Origin: Bidens hawaiensis
Taxonomy: Eukaryota > Streptophyta > Magnoliopsida > Asterales > Asteraceae
Assembly: GCA_021521415.1 (NCBI GenBank)
Contig: JAIQDT010009041.1
Location: 22,115 to 86,114, forward strand
Length of the DNA: 64,000 nucleotides
Reading direction: 5' to 3'
Shown here: positions 1 to 11,556 of the stretch, piece by piece
How the letters are laid out: the number at the start of each line of letters is the position of its first letter
Numbering within the stretch: position 1 is the first letter of the stretch
Notes under the pieces: model-generated
Seen by the model: the letters and a program-made list of their open reading frames with translations, nothing else
The model's database searches: none
What the model was told of the DNA's origin: nothing
Program-made: the position numbers and the translations under genes

Positions 1-2
1 GA

Positions 3-899
3 GAAAGGGGTGACTCGAGTGAGGTAAAGTCTGTGAAAGATGATGATAGGAAGAGGGGCCGAGGCGGTTGCAACTATAAGTCCTTCAAAGGTTGTGACCC
101 GCCTAAGCTGACTGGTTTAGGAGACGCAATCGCTACTCTTCAGTGGATAACCGCCATGGATAAGGTTATCCGCATTAGCGAGTGCCGTCCTGACCAAGCT
201 GTCGGTTATGCCACTCAATCTTTTGAAGATGAGGCTATGTATTGGTGGGAGAGTGTGGAGCAGAGGAAGACCCGTGAAGAGATCAAGGTGATGAGTTGGA
301 ATGACCTAAAGGACATGGTGATGAAGAGGTTCTGCGCTGATACAGAAGTTGAAAGAGTGGAGATGAAGTTTCTGAATTTGAAAGCGGAAGGGATGACACA
401 ACGGGAGTATACTACTTAATTCAACCGCATGTCTAGGTTGGTACCTGACATGGTGAACACCGAAGCTAAAAGGATCAAGTGTTACGTAAGGGGACTTCCA
501 CGGAATGTTCGCACTTTGGTTAAGTCTAGTAAGCCCGCAACATTTGACTCGGCCATGGAATTGGCCGAGATGATTTATGAGGACCTTGCCAACTGTGAAG
601 GGGAGAAGATGGAACCGAAGAAAAAGAACCCAACCCCAGAACCAGAGGAAGCCAATGAGGTGGATCCACGCAAAAAGAAGGCAAGGCAAGAGGGGTTCAC
701 TGCTTGTGAAAAATGTGGGAAGAGACACCCCGGAGAGTGCAGAAAGGGATTAGGTGTTTGCTACAGGTGTGGAAGAGCAGGACATTCCTCTTGGGAATGT
801 AATGATTACCATAGGTGTCACAACTGTGGAGGACGTGGGCACCTAGCAAGGGATTGCAAGAAGCCAAAGGGAGGACATGAAGGAGAGAAGAGTGCTTGA
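3..899 (+). pseudogene. gag of a gag-only Ty3-type LTR retrotransposon, one in-frame stop
   Basis: The reading frame is open from the left window edge, so the true start lies outside. It matches plant Ty3 gag: the retrotransposon capsid region holds the YWWES block near base 240 and the EGMTQREY block near base 390. After a basic linker come three CCHC-like zinc knuckles between about 705 and 865: CEKCGKRHPGEC, CYRCGRAGHSSWEC and CHNCGGRGHLARDC. The first has irregular spacing. A TAA at 417-419 interrupts the capsid region, but the same frame continues to the TGA at 897-899, so this is one nonsense mutation, not two genes. Gag would coat the element's RNA in cytoplasmic particles. No protease, RT or integrase follows before the polypurine tract. 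Confidence 0.85.
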
Positions 900-1349
900 G
901 GTTTAACAGATTCCTCCGTATGCTTAGAGAAGCCATTCAAGAAGGCTAGATGCTAGCCATAAGTATTAAATCTATGTGTAACTTATTGATGACTCGATGC
1001 GTGTTGATTTATGTTGAAATTTAGACTGGTGTTTATTAATTATGGTACGAATTGTCTGAATGCATGTTAGTCATGATAAATTGACGTGTTGTGATAGAGT
1101 GTCGACTTAGGCTTTAGCATTAATATGATATAAGACAAAGCCTCTTAAAGATCGAAACGAGACTTGGTACATTGAGGGCCTCATGGACAAGCTACCTTAA
1201 ATAGCTAATACACGTGACCACCATTCGATGACTGCAAAGTCGGAAGTAAGAAGGGTAACTCAGAAAACGAAGGCGATTCAATAAAGCGTGTAAATATAAG
1301 AAGTTTTCCTTTTATAGGGAATAAGTTAGGTTTCGGGGACGAAACCTCT
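900..1349 (+). other. 3' internal noncoding region of the gag-only element
   Basis: About 450 bases separate the gag stop from the polypurine tract. I see no protease DTG, RT or integrase motif here, nor a long reading frame. In an autonomous Ty3 element several kilobases of pol would lie here, so pol has been lost or never belonged to this lineage. Confidence 0.6.
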
Positions 1350-1365
1350 TTAAGGAGGGAAGACT
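1350..1365 (+). other. polypurine tract of the gag-only element
   Basis: The purine-rich run TTAAGGAGGGAAGACT immediately precedes the TGTAACATCCC LTR start. It follows the TTTCGGGGACGAAACCTCTT motif typical of the 3' end of plant Ty3 elements. It would prime plus-strand DNA synthesis. Confidence 0.8.
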
Positions 1366-1554
1366 TGTAACATCCCGAAATTTCAAGATAATATTAATCA
1401 TATTACTTAATAATAGAGGGAAAGTTTACTCGGGTTATCTGGAAATAAATAAAAGAATAGGAGTTGGTATGGGTCGGGCTAGTGTCGGGTAATGGACGTT
1501 GGTTATGGATTTGGATTAATTGAGATGGGTTAAATGAGAATGGGATTTCAAGGA

Positions 1555-1563
1555 TATAAATAT
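1555..1563 (+). promoter_or_regulatory. LTR TATA box
   Basis: TATAAATAT lies 190 bases into the LTR and is followed by CCCCTAAACCCC and a run of C/A-rich leader sequence, the usual layout at a plant LTR transcription start. The start itself is inferred, not seen. Confidence 0.6.
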
Positions 1564-1869
1564 CCCCTAAACCCCAAAATATCTTTCATATTTCACCAAA
1601 CTCCCTAACACACACACCATACCCACTAACTTCGCCGGAACCGGCTGAGCCAAGGGAAGAATCGGGCAGGTCCGAGAGAGAGCGATTAGTTGTGTTAACA
1701 AGTTAAACGAGATCCAAACAAGCTCAAAAAGGTATGATTCTTGATCTTTGAGGTTTAAAGATCCAAGCTTTTTAGTGTATAAACGACCAAAAATGGTCGG
1801 GAAGCGTAGTGGGTGATATTGAACCATAGCAAGGGTGTTAAAATCGCTCAAAATGCTGAAAGAAACCGA

Positions 1870-2172
1870 ACAGCGGCCGTCTGGGCAACTTCGCCTTCAT
1901 CTGGGCAACTTCGCCTTCAACGCGATGAACTTCGCCTGCAAGCTAAGTTCGCCTGATGAACTTCGCCTGCAAGCTAAGTTCGCCTGATGGCAACTTCGCT
2001 GTAAAGTTAAGTTCGCCTAAGGTTCAACTTCGCCTGAAGCCAAGTTCGCCTGATGACAACTTCGCCTGAAGCCAAGTTCGCCTGATGGCAACTTCGCTGT
2101 AAAGCTAAGTTTGCCTAAGGTTAACTTCGCCTAGAGCTAAGTTCGCCCGAGGGTTAACTTCGCCTAAAGCCA
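1870..2172 (+). repeat. degenerate tandem array with AACTTCGCC core
   Basis: About 20 copies of short units of the form (C)AACTTCGCCTGAAG and GCTAAGTTCGCCTGATG alternate across roughly 300 bases in the LTR leader. The shared invariant core is TTCGC. Units differ in spacing, so the array has diverged or arose by slippage. Confidence 0.85.
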
Positions 2173-2457
2173 AGTCTGATTAGAAAATAAATTATTAAAG
2201 CGATAAGTTAAAGTAAGCTAATACTAGGCCACCAGATTAGATCAGACGAGTATTGATACGTGTAACTTGTACAGTCAGCCGAGCTCAGTTAGAGAAGGGA
2301 TTTACAGCTATCAGAAAAAGAAGCAGAATTCATGTGAGTTTCTAGCCCCATTTATGTGTTACGTTTTCGGGGCTGTGTGCATACTCAATATGTTTGTTAA
2401 TACACTTATCCTAAGAGATAAGTGTATGCCATATATGGATAATGTGAAATATATGAA

Positions 2458-2826
2458 TGATTGCTTGATGGTACGTGAACGATCTTCGGATATTGCACGT
2501 ACTGTCAGGTTGCAGCGCTAGGAATAAGGTAAGTATGTTATGTATGTTTATGTGTATGAACATGATAGAGATAATAGAAGAAAGAAATGATAACGTATGG
2601 TTGTATGGTTACGAAGAGGGTACCGAGCCCTAGTAATACTCGAGGAATGTAGGGCGTAATGCTCTTTATAACGTAAGATATGAAAGTAAGATAATACAAA
2701 AGAAAGTAAGAAAGTATGAACGAAAGGATATAATTTTATGTGTATGCCGTGTATGGTATATGTGATCGATACGATTGATTGCTTGACGGTACGTGAACGA
2801 TCTTCGGATATTGCACGTATCGTCAA
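2458..2826 (+). repeat. two copies of a ~52-bp LTR-internal repeat
   Basis: The segment beginning GATTGCTTGATGGTACGTG near 2458 recurs near 2775 with one or two changes and the same GATCTTCGGATATTGCACGTA centre. The copies are about 315 bases apart and belong to the R-U5 part of the LTR. Confidence 0.8.
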
Positions 2827-2865
2827 GGGAAGTGACTAGCTCCTCACATTGATATTAAATAATAA

Positions 2866-2960
2866 AGTATAGTGTTCCTTTTATGGAAGGTATAGTGTTC
2901 CTTTTATGGATAGTAAAGTGTTCCTTCTATGGATAGTATAGTGTTCCTCCTATGGAAATT
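2866..2960 (+). repeat. tandem array of TATAGTGTTCCTTTTATGGA units
   Basis: Four consecutive units of roughly 21-23 bases share GTGTTCCTYYTATGGA. They sit inside the U5-ward half of the LTR. Later single copies (ATCCTCCTATGGATA near 3010) show decay of the array. Confidence 0.85.
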
Positions 2961-3400
2961 ATATATGGTAGGGTAATGGTAATGGTTCTTTTAATAAATA
3001 TTACGTGACGATCCTCCTATGGATATTTATACAAGGTTAAGGTAGTAATATGTGTCTTCGGATACGGGAAGTAATATATGGGAATAAATTGTATGATACC
3101 TGATTAACTAGAACTCACTCAGCGTAGCTGACTTTTAGTATGCACGCAGGTGAGCCGATTACAGAGCTAGCAAGAGGATGACGCATGGCATGGATTGAAC
3201 GGCTGGCATCTGAAGAAAGAAGTAAAGATGTTTTGAATATAAAGTTTTGTGTTATGGTATCAAAGAAAAGATTCAACGTTTTGTAACAAATGATTGATGT
3301 TTTATATTCCGCGAAAAGTTTTAATAAACTCTGATTTGAAGGACTGTGTTTATGAGTAAATCCGACGCTAAAGTAGGGCTACCGGGTTCGGGGCCTTACA

Positions 3401-4405
3401 CAAAGTTAACATGACAAGTTTTCTGATCCAAACAGACTTGATACTTATGCAAAATAAAATAGAGTCAAAACTGAGAGCATAGCCGTTGGAATCAATCCAA
3501 ACGGATGTATAGAACTCCGGTTATGAGGTTTTCAGTAAATAAGCGAGTTGGGACTGACCAGAATCCAAACAGCGAGTCGAGAGTTGGGTTTTGGTTAGTA
3601 AACTCAAAATCTCTAGATAAAACTAAAAGTCTTATGGACCAAAATATAATTCCGATAAGAAGATATAGTAATTGAAAAATCATTAAAATTGACTTTTTTG
3701 CCCCTAAACGGGTCGGAAAGCAATTTACTGACAAAACCCCATCAATTAGTAAAATTTATTGAGAAATTTTGTTCTACAGATAAAAACCTACAATTTTGAA
3801 GATGACAACTTACCCTGGAGATGAATAGAAAAATGATAAAATCATGGTCAAAGAAGCCTTGAACGACAAAGTCAACTAGTCTTGAAAGAATTCAATTAAA
3901 CTTGAAGAATATGACAATGGGGAAAATAATTTCACGGGTTTGATGTTATGAACGATCAAGGACAGTAGTTTTAGGGTTTTACGTTATGTTAGTTTAAATA
4001 ATAAAGTCCATAAGTTCATTTATTTGGTAAACGAACTCGTTTAGGAAAAAAAATTCAATAAATGACAAAATCATGTCCAATATCTTAAAGATCTTGTCTT
4101 AAGCATCAAGAAAACGACTTGGGATATTTTAAAACATTAATTGGCATAACTTGGAGCTTAAGTTTCGCTAATTTAGTCGAAAATATGAAAGAATTGGCAA
4201 AATAAGTCCCCGTAGTTCCCGAAAATGCAATTTTAGCCATTTTAAGAGTTTCTAAGGGTTATTTGGATAATTAAAAGTTATGGAATTATTAAATAAGTTA
4301 AACCAAGTTAAATAAAAGTTTTAAATAGTTCAAAAGATCTGAATTACATTCTTGAATTGATTTAAACATAAACGAAGACAAATACAAAAAGTCTAAGATG
4401 TTACA
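3401..4405 (-). repeat. truncated reverse-orientation LTR, same family as 5313-7183
   Basis: Read on the minus strand it begins TGTAACATCTTAGAC at 4405 and follows the forward LTR at 5313: both carry GCATTTTCGGGAACTAC, TTTGCCAATTCTTTC and the stretch CTCGCTGTTyGGATTCTGGT. It stops at 3400, where the gag-only element's LTR begins, so that element inserted into it and the remainder should lie left of the window. Divergence between the two copies is substantial, so they are not recent siblings. Confidence 0.75.
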
Positions 4406-5312
4406 TATATGGAAAGTTTTCTTTCAGAACTCAAACTTTGTTGAGAACTCTAAGAACCAATATGAATCATTAATTTTTTAAATTGATAAAATAAAAGGAG
4501 AAAACAATAAAAGGCATAATGATAATTTGATTTTTGGTTCTCAATCTAATGAATTCAATAACCGATTGTCTCAACACTTTTTTTGGAATTTATGATTTAC
4601 GAATACAGTTCAATATTTTAATGATCTTTAGTTGCCTTCTCCCATTAATTTAATTTTCTATTTTCTTCCAACTATGTTCTGATGAAAATTTTTTTGTTTA
4701 TTGTCTAACAAGAATGGATAACTGGAACAAGTAGAAGCACATTTACATTTATGTAAACTAGACTTTGCAAAAACAAAGTTTATATATTAAAAAGTAGCAT
4801 GCAATTTCACACTTCTTAAACCATCTGTAGTGAAGCGTTTTGGGCTCCAAAACTCTCCCCCAAAACGCTAAGTTGGAAATTATGTCCAACAGATGGGTCG
4901 CGCACAATAACTCAACGACGTCGAAGAACGATAACTTTGTTTTCAATAGAATCGGTTTTGTTATTCAAAAGGGGTAGCGACGCAGCTTGTTGCCTGCTTA
5001 CCTGCCTCTTTATTGTAATTGGATCCTTTTATTTGTAAATAGAAAATAAACTCTAAATGGGGAAAAAAAAGCAAAGTTTAAAAAATGAAAATATTAGGGA
5101 TTAAATTAAAACAGTTTAACATTTTAGGGCCTAATCTAAATATTTTAAACTCAAGGGATTAAAATTGTAAGAATGTACACTTTACTGTAGCTCTATATTT
5201 CCTTTTATATATAGTATAATTTTTTTAGTATTTAACTTACATATATGTAAAAGAAAAAAAAGTTCACGCATACTTATTTAATAATGTGTAATCAAAATAT
5301 TTACGTATGAAT
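4406..5312. other. intergenic AT-rich DNA
   Basis: About 900 bases between two LTRs. I see no coding block, RNA gene or element end that I can defend. The last five bases, TGAAT, are the left target-site duplication of the next solo LTR. Confidence 0.4.
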
Positions 5313-7188
5313 TGTAACATCTTGGATTTTTCAAACCCGTATTCGTTTAACCTGACCCGGGAACGTAATTTGGATCTTCCAAACTATTTAAAACTCGTAT
5401 TTATTGGTATTTAACTTGGTTTAACTTATTTTATAATTTCATAACTTTCAATTATGCCAAATAATCCTTAGAAACCTTTAAAATTGCTTAAAACGGCTAA
5501 AAATTGCATTTTCGGGAACTACATGGACTAGTTTTGCCAATTCTTTCCTATTTTCACTTAAATTAACGAAACTTAAACTCCAAGAAATGTTATAGCTGAT
5601 CCAATTTCATTTTCTTGGTGTCCAAGCCAAATTTTGTTAGTTATTGTACTAGATTTTCTCAATAAATAGCTTATTTTGTTTCCTAATTTATTTTCAGCAT
5701 CCAAATCGCTTATTTTTGGCATAAATCGAGTAAATTAAGGTCCAAGAAAAGGATTATAACCAAAATACAAGTCCATACTATTATATTACAGATCAAGAAT
5801 GAATTTTCAATGATAATATATCGGTTTTCTCATTAAAACCGTATTTTGTTACTTAAACGAGTAAATCTTCCAAATATGGTTTGTTTTTGTAATCTTTATA
5901 TAAACACACCATAATTCTCTGCCACAAACATGTATCCTAACCCTAGAGAGACCTCCTAGCCGTCACCTACCTCTGACCATCACCAAACCCTTTGGTTTTT
6001 GCTTATTCGTTGAAGATAAAATGCTTGTTTGTTTGACTTTGCATGCGTATGGATCTTTGACTCATCATATCTCTTGATTCTTTCACTTTCTGGGTAAGTT
6101 ATAAACTGTAAAATCATTCATATACCTTCCCTAGTCAATAACCTTCAATCAATTTCAGTGGTTGAAGGGTGTTGACTGGTCAAATCGTTTTAAACTCGTT
6201 AAAGGGCAAAATAGTCAACAAGTTTGAGTATCCGTTTACTCATACTTTTGGTCGGATTCAACATTCGGTCCAGAAGACTTTTATTCTCGTAACGTAATTT
6301 TAAGGCTACTGACCAGAACCCGACTCCCGACTCGCTGTTCGGATTCTGGTCAGTACCAGCTCGCTTAAATTTTAAAACAAATATAACTTGAGTTCTAATT
6401 GTCTAGAGTGATTCCAGAGGCAATGAGTTCGTTTTTACTTATATTATCATATCCTAAAATCTCATAGTCTGAATTGTTTATATCGTTTGACATGTAGTGG
6501 ACGACTCGCTTATTCGTTAGCTCGCTTATTCATATTTATATTCGTTCGTCATTAATCTAAGGTGAGTTTATCATTCCCCTATTTTACTCAGTTTTCTAAA
6601 TGTTTTGGGGACATATGCGTACGTATTCGTATTTCATACTATATGTATTCAAACAAATGCATACGTGTTATTGTGATTGATTTAATCAAACATACGTGCT
6701 ACTTGCTTACTTGTGTTACCATTCAATCAATCATATATTGGGATTACTATTCAATCAATCATATAGCGGGTTTTCCTGCTGGTGACCAACGCCCGATTCG
6801 CTTGGCAACGATCTACATAATTGTTTATGGTTTGATTTTATTTACCGCACTTATCACGTTATGCTTATTTATATTGTTGTGTCAAAACTGGTGATATTCT
6901 CACACAACTTTATGTTGACAAAACTTCATTTTCTACGCATATGCAGGTTGCTTGTATTGAAGATTGAAGTTGGACACGTAGACAAGACTTTAGGATAAAT
7001 CAAGTTAATCTTTATTTGAACTTATATTTATTTATTTAAATCGTTTGTTTTATTTGGATATTGTGTATATAATTGATATAAAATAATTAATTAGATATTG
7101 TCACTTTTATATTATGATAGTGTCTTCGAGCTGTGAGCAATCAAATCACGCCCCGACATTTCCGTCTTAGGTTGGGTGTGTCATGAAT
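5308..7188 (+). mobile_element. solo LTR with perfect 5-bp target duplication
   Basis: The LTR runs from TGTAACATCTTGG at 5313 to GGGTGTGTCA at 7183 (1871 bp). It is flanked by TGAAT at 5308-5312 and again at 7184-7188. With no internal region, this is a solo LTR left by recombination between the two LTRs of a full element. A TATA box lies at 5897-5903, and a splice-donor-like TAAGGTGAGTTT near 6558 sits in the leader. Sequence type is Ty3-like, from the TGTAACATC start and long leader. Confidence 0.9.
5897..5903 (+). promoter_or_regulatory. TATA box of the solo LTR
   Basis: TATATAA is followed by ACACACCATAATTCTC, then a C/A-rich leader with CTAACCCTAGAG. This places U3 at about 585 bases. 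It is a plausible cryptic promoter because solo LTRs keep it. Confidence 0.55.
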
Positions 7189-9780
7189 ATACGTAAGAAA
7201 AGGTACATGTTTACACATGTGCACAACAAAATATACATGCATACTTATATAAGAATTTTACATTGTAAATATTTTCATGAGGTGGCCTGTTTTTAAATTG
7301 TGCAATGCGCTCAGATGCGTTTTGTCAAAAAACCCGACGTGTGATGCGTGATACGAGCGCAGCATGTATGCGGCGCGCTTGTCATTAAACTAATACTATA
7401 AATTTAAAGCATTCTTAAATATATGCACATTATTTTAATATCCTAGTATAATAGGCTAATATTCAAGTATTCACATTATGCTAATATAGGAACGCTTAAT
7501 AGAGTAACAAAAGTTCAAAAGTAATAGAATTGAAAACCATCTACATATGAAAAGAAACGAATAATTATGTGATATTAAATATTAATTAGAACCAATATAA
7601 AGCATAAACAATAAAAACACATAAATAAAAAGGCCATGAGATTTATAACTAAAAGATGCTTTAAAAATGCTTTTATCTTTTTTTAACAGTGGCATCTTTT
7701 TCTTAATAGCTTGATTCATTCTTTGTTATTTTCAACAGGCTGCCGGACGGTGGTAGACTTATGTTAGGGGGTACTTGGTGTTGGTCAACAAAGGCCAAAG
7801 CTTGGTCAAAGATAGTCAACGTTAGAAACGCAGAGTACGGGGGAGGTGCTTATCTAATGATCATATTCTAAATGCTAAAGTTGGTATCTGGAACAGTGGA
7901 AGAGAAATTAAAGCTATTGATATTGGGTAAGCTAAATAAATAGTTCTATTTTATACAGAGATAATCAGTTTTTATGTTTTTATTATTGAAAAGTCAGAAG
8001 CTGATAAGATTCTTGATAAGATGGATTTTAGATACATAAGAAACACAAGAATATTTATTGTGTTATCAAATACTGGATCTGATCAGAAGCTTTACAGGTC
8101 ATGAGAAACACAAGAGATCACTATGGTCAGTTGATACACTAGATAAACCAAATATGATGAGGATTTTAATTTTTATGTTAGTTTTATTCAATATTTTGTC
8201 TCTTTTTTTTATTAAGGATTTACTATCAGCTTAGTTTTAAAATTGAGCCGACCCAATTCAGCTCGGTTTAAAATCGAGATGACTTGAGTCAGCTAGGTTT
8301 AAAATCGAGATGACCTGAGTCAACTCGGTTAAAAATCAAGCCGAGCCCAAGCTTGCCTCGAACTGGCTTGTAAACACCCAAATAAAATGCAATTCTAGAT
8401 GCAATTCTAGGTGACAACCTTTAGACTGCACTAAACTTTTTTTTTTTCAAACTCATTACTTTTTCTTAGCGAGAAGATAGAATAGTAGTCCAGTGATGAT
8501 TGCTGGTACAGAAAATGAAGAATATCAGTAGTCCTGTAACACTCTCATAACCTTTGAAGTTTTCATGTTAAAATTCCCAGTATTTCCTTTATATCACTAA
8601 CAAACATTTATTCAGCAAGATTTTCCTGTAGATTCTTTGTTTACATGGGGATATTGGTAATTTATTCAGAACTTATAGAAAACACAGATATAAATTATTC
8701 AGCATATTACCCAAGAAAAAATTCATCAACTTTGAAGCTATAAAATAGCCTATTTAACTGTTGAAAATTCAATAGATGACCCATTTGTTTATACCTGGAA
8801 ATTTTCTAAAAATAAGTTTCACTTATTTTCAAAGTCTATAAGTAGCAAATAGTGAAAACAAATAATATATAAAAAGGATCATACCAATGCTATGAGTAAA
8901 TGTTGAATAATTTGATGTGTTGATGTGCCTGCCTAAGCCTTTGTTCACATGATTTCAAAATTTTAACAGCAACCTTTTAAATGTTTAAATGTGACTATAT
9001 TTATGGATTGTTAGTTTGAAGGCTTTTTAATTAGGGTATTATTTATCTTTTGAATATGATTTTGACCTTTAGTTTGATTTAATTTTGACTTTTGTGTAGG
9101 ATACCATAGAGGAACGAATGCACAAGTTCAGGTGAGCAAGCGGGTGATAGCTGAAGCTCTTACCAACGAGGATGTTTGGTGGGTTGGCTTGTAGAACTTA
9201 GGATGCTCTTCCGATGATTTTGATATGTTTATTATTTTTGAAATGGAAAATGAAAATGAATTGGTGTCAGGTTATGTTTTTGGGTTGATTTAATGTTTTA
9301 CCTTTTGTATATTTTGTTCTAAATGAAAATTAAAACAAGTCTAATGGTTTGATAGATGTACGGTATGGTATGTTGTTAGTTTTGATTATTAAATGGATAT
9401 AGTATGCATTATATTAGTTGTGACATTTAAACTATGAAAACAAACCGCGGATTCCTACTAGACTTGACGATCAAATTTTATTCTTAATGAACTTATTTTG
9501 CCTATTTTCACTTACATGCTTTAAACTTCCTATTTTAATAAAACTTTTTGTCATACTAATGAAGTATCTATAATCCATCACTGTTTTACACAACTGCTAT
9601 GCTTAAACATCTATGAAATCTAAAGGTTTGACAATTTAAACTGTAGTGTTCGGATGACCCATCGATCTTTTCTCCCCTATGTGAAACACTAAAACCAACC
9701 TTCTTACAATCTAGATCTTTTGTTCATATTTTGATTGGTTAAATGTAATAATCAGGTAATGTTTGCTAAACTACTAACAT
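7189..9780. other. intergenic AT-rich DNA with weak helicase-like exon relics
   Basis: No long reading frame is present. Two short stretches resemble the GTVEE/TIEER block after motif VI of SNF2-family helicases: 7875-7943 reads LKLVSGTVEEKLKLL..., and 9100-9131 reads DTIEERMHKFR and is bordered by TGTGTAG and GTGAGC, good acceptor and donor sequences. They are too short for identification and may be fragments of a decayed gene or chance. The rest shows nothing I can name. Confidence 0.25.
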
Positions 9781-10005
9781 CATGCCTGAATTAAACAACA
9801 CTTCTACCTTTAACAATAATGTGAAGTATTGTATTGTATTGCAATTTGCAAATTATTGCTCCCGTCACATTGCGCGGATTTCTACTAGTGTGTGTATATA
9901 TACACACACACACACTAGATTTTATCCCTCGTATTACGGGGGTTGTTTTAGATTATTCGTTTTTAATATTTATATATGTATATTTGGATTTTAATTTTAT
10001 TTATT

Positions 10006-10800
10006 GTAAGAAAGTTAATAATTAATATACTTGAGGTTTGATGATGAAATGGCTTCACAAATAAATGATATGTTATAATCCGGTTTAAAAGCTATCTGGC
10101 TTTGGTGATACCCATTACCCGTTTATTTTCTTTATTATAAAATTGTTTCTTAATTATAAATAATATCTTTTTTTTAAAATAAAATAGGATATTAATTTTT
10201 AGTATATTCCTATTTTATAAGATTTTCATACCAAATATTTGATGAGATTATTTTTTAATATAATGAGATGTTATAGCCTGTTTAAGAGCTATCTGGGTTT
10301 GGTGAGACCTTTACCCGTGAATTCGGGTCAAATGCGTGAGAAGCCTTCATTTACAAATAAAGTAATCTGATTACTTGAGCGAATGGTTGTTTAACATTTT
10401 TATTTTTTGGATTTTTTTTTATTGTAAGAAAGTTAATAATATACTTAGGGTTTGATGATGAAAGGGTTTAAGGGTTTCATAAATAAATGATATGTTATAA
10501 CATGTTTAAAAGCTACTTGAATTTGGTGACCCATGACCCGCTTATGTTTTTTACTATAAAATTGTTTATTAATTATAAATAATATCTTTTTCTTAATATA
10601 AAGAATATTAAATTTTAGTATATTCCTATTTTGTAGGATTTTCATATCAAATAATTGGTAAGATTAATTTTTAATTTAATGAGATGTTATAACCTGTTTA
10701 AGAGCTATTGGGTTTTGGTAATACCCATACCCATTAATTTGGGTTAAATCAATGAGAGGCCTCAATTTAAAAATCAAGAAATCTGGTGGCTTCCATAAAA
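10006..10800 (+). repeat. ~410-bp tandem duplication
   Basis: GTAAGAAAGTTAATAAT begins a unit at 10006 and again at 10419. Both units continue through TTTGATGATGAAA and GATATGTTATAA, then an internal half-repeat GAGATGTTATAgCCTGTTTAAG about 260 bases on. The units are about 85-90% alike by eye, so the duplication is not recent. No gene is evident in it. Confidence 0.75.
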
Positions 10801-10862
10801 GGGGGGCGACCACATCGCGACACGTAGGATTTTTGGGTTTTCATTTATATATATTATAGATA

Positions 10863-11540
10863 GGGTAAGAATCCTAAGAGAACCCTTGACAAATTGAGAA
10901 CTTTGAGAACCATTTTGGACCACTAAAAAAAATCTCTAAAAAAGTATTTAAAAAATTATAAAACAAAAAAAAAACCAAAATTTTAAAAAAGTAAAAAAAA
11001 CCAAAATTTTCTTATATGTCATTCCAGTTTCATTAAAAAAAACCAATTTTTTTTATTCCTATTATACCTATACACATATGTATACTTTCATTTAATCTCT
11101 AGTTACGTAATGTACACATATGTAAATTATCATTTACCTTAAATTATACATATGTGTATAAAAAAACATATGTGTATATATATGTACATATTATACATAT
11201 ATGTATAATTTAGCTAAACCGAGAAACTTTTTTTTTTCCGTTTATTTTAGCTCATACTATACCTATACACATATGTATACTTTCATTTAATCTCTAGTTT
11301 ACGTAATGTACACATATGTACATATATGTACATATTATACATATATGTATAATTTAGCTAAACCGAGAAATTTTTTTTCGGGGTTTTTTTTTAGAAATTG
11401 GGATGATAAATAAGAATTTTGGTTTTTTTACTTTTTTTATTTTTGTGTTTTTTTTGTTTTATGATTTTTTTTTTATTTTTGGGTTTTTGGTGATCCAAAA
11501 TGGTTCTTATAGTTCTCAATTTCCAAAAACTTCTCACATG
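10863..11540. mobile_element. foldback/MITE-like element 1
   Basis: The left end carries ATTGAGAACTTTGAGAACC followed by ATTTTGGACCAC. The right end carries its inverted counterpart, GATCCAAAATGGTTCTTATAGTTCTCAAT. Inside, a ~195-bp segment is duplicated in direct orientation (ACCTATACACATATGTATAC at 11063 and 11258; ATTTAGCTAAACCGAGAAA at 11210 and 11353). Both outer borders are TA-rich. No transposase is encoded, so it would be non-autonomous. Confidence 0.65.
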
Positions 11541-11556
11541 TATATATATATATGTA

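Larger units (their letters stand above)
1366..3400 (+). repeat. 3' LTR of the gag-only Ty3 element (2035 bp)
   Basis: The LTR starts TGTAACATCC directly after the polypurine tract and ends GGGGCCTTACA, so it has the canonical TG...CA ends. U3 is short (about 190 bases to the TATA box) and R-U5 is very long, with several internal repeat arrays. Sequence at 3401 onward belongs to another LTR family, so the element inserted into that LTR. The 5' LTR lies left of the window, so the target duplication cannot be checked. Its R-U5 half resembles the LTR starting at 45047. Confidence 0.8.

Noticed and set aside
9865..9905. TTGCGCGGATTTCTACTAGT as a Helitron 3' end
   Set aside because: CTAG is present but I see no convincing hairpin before it and no 5' partner.
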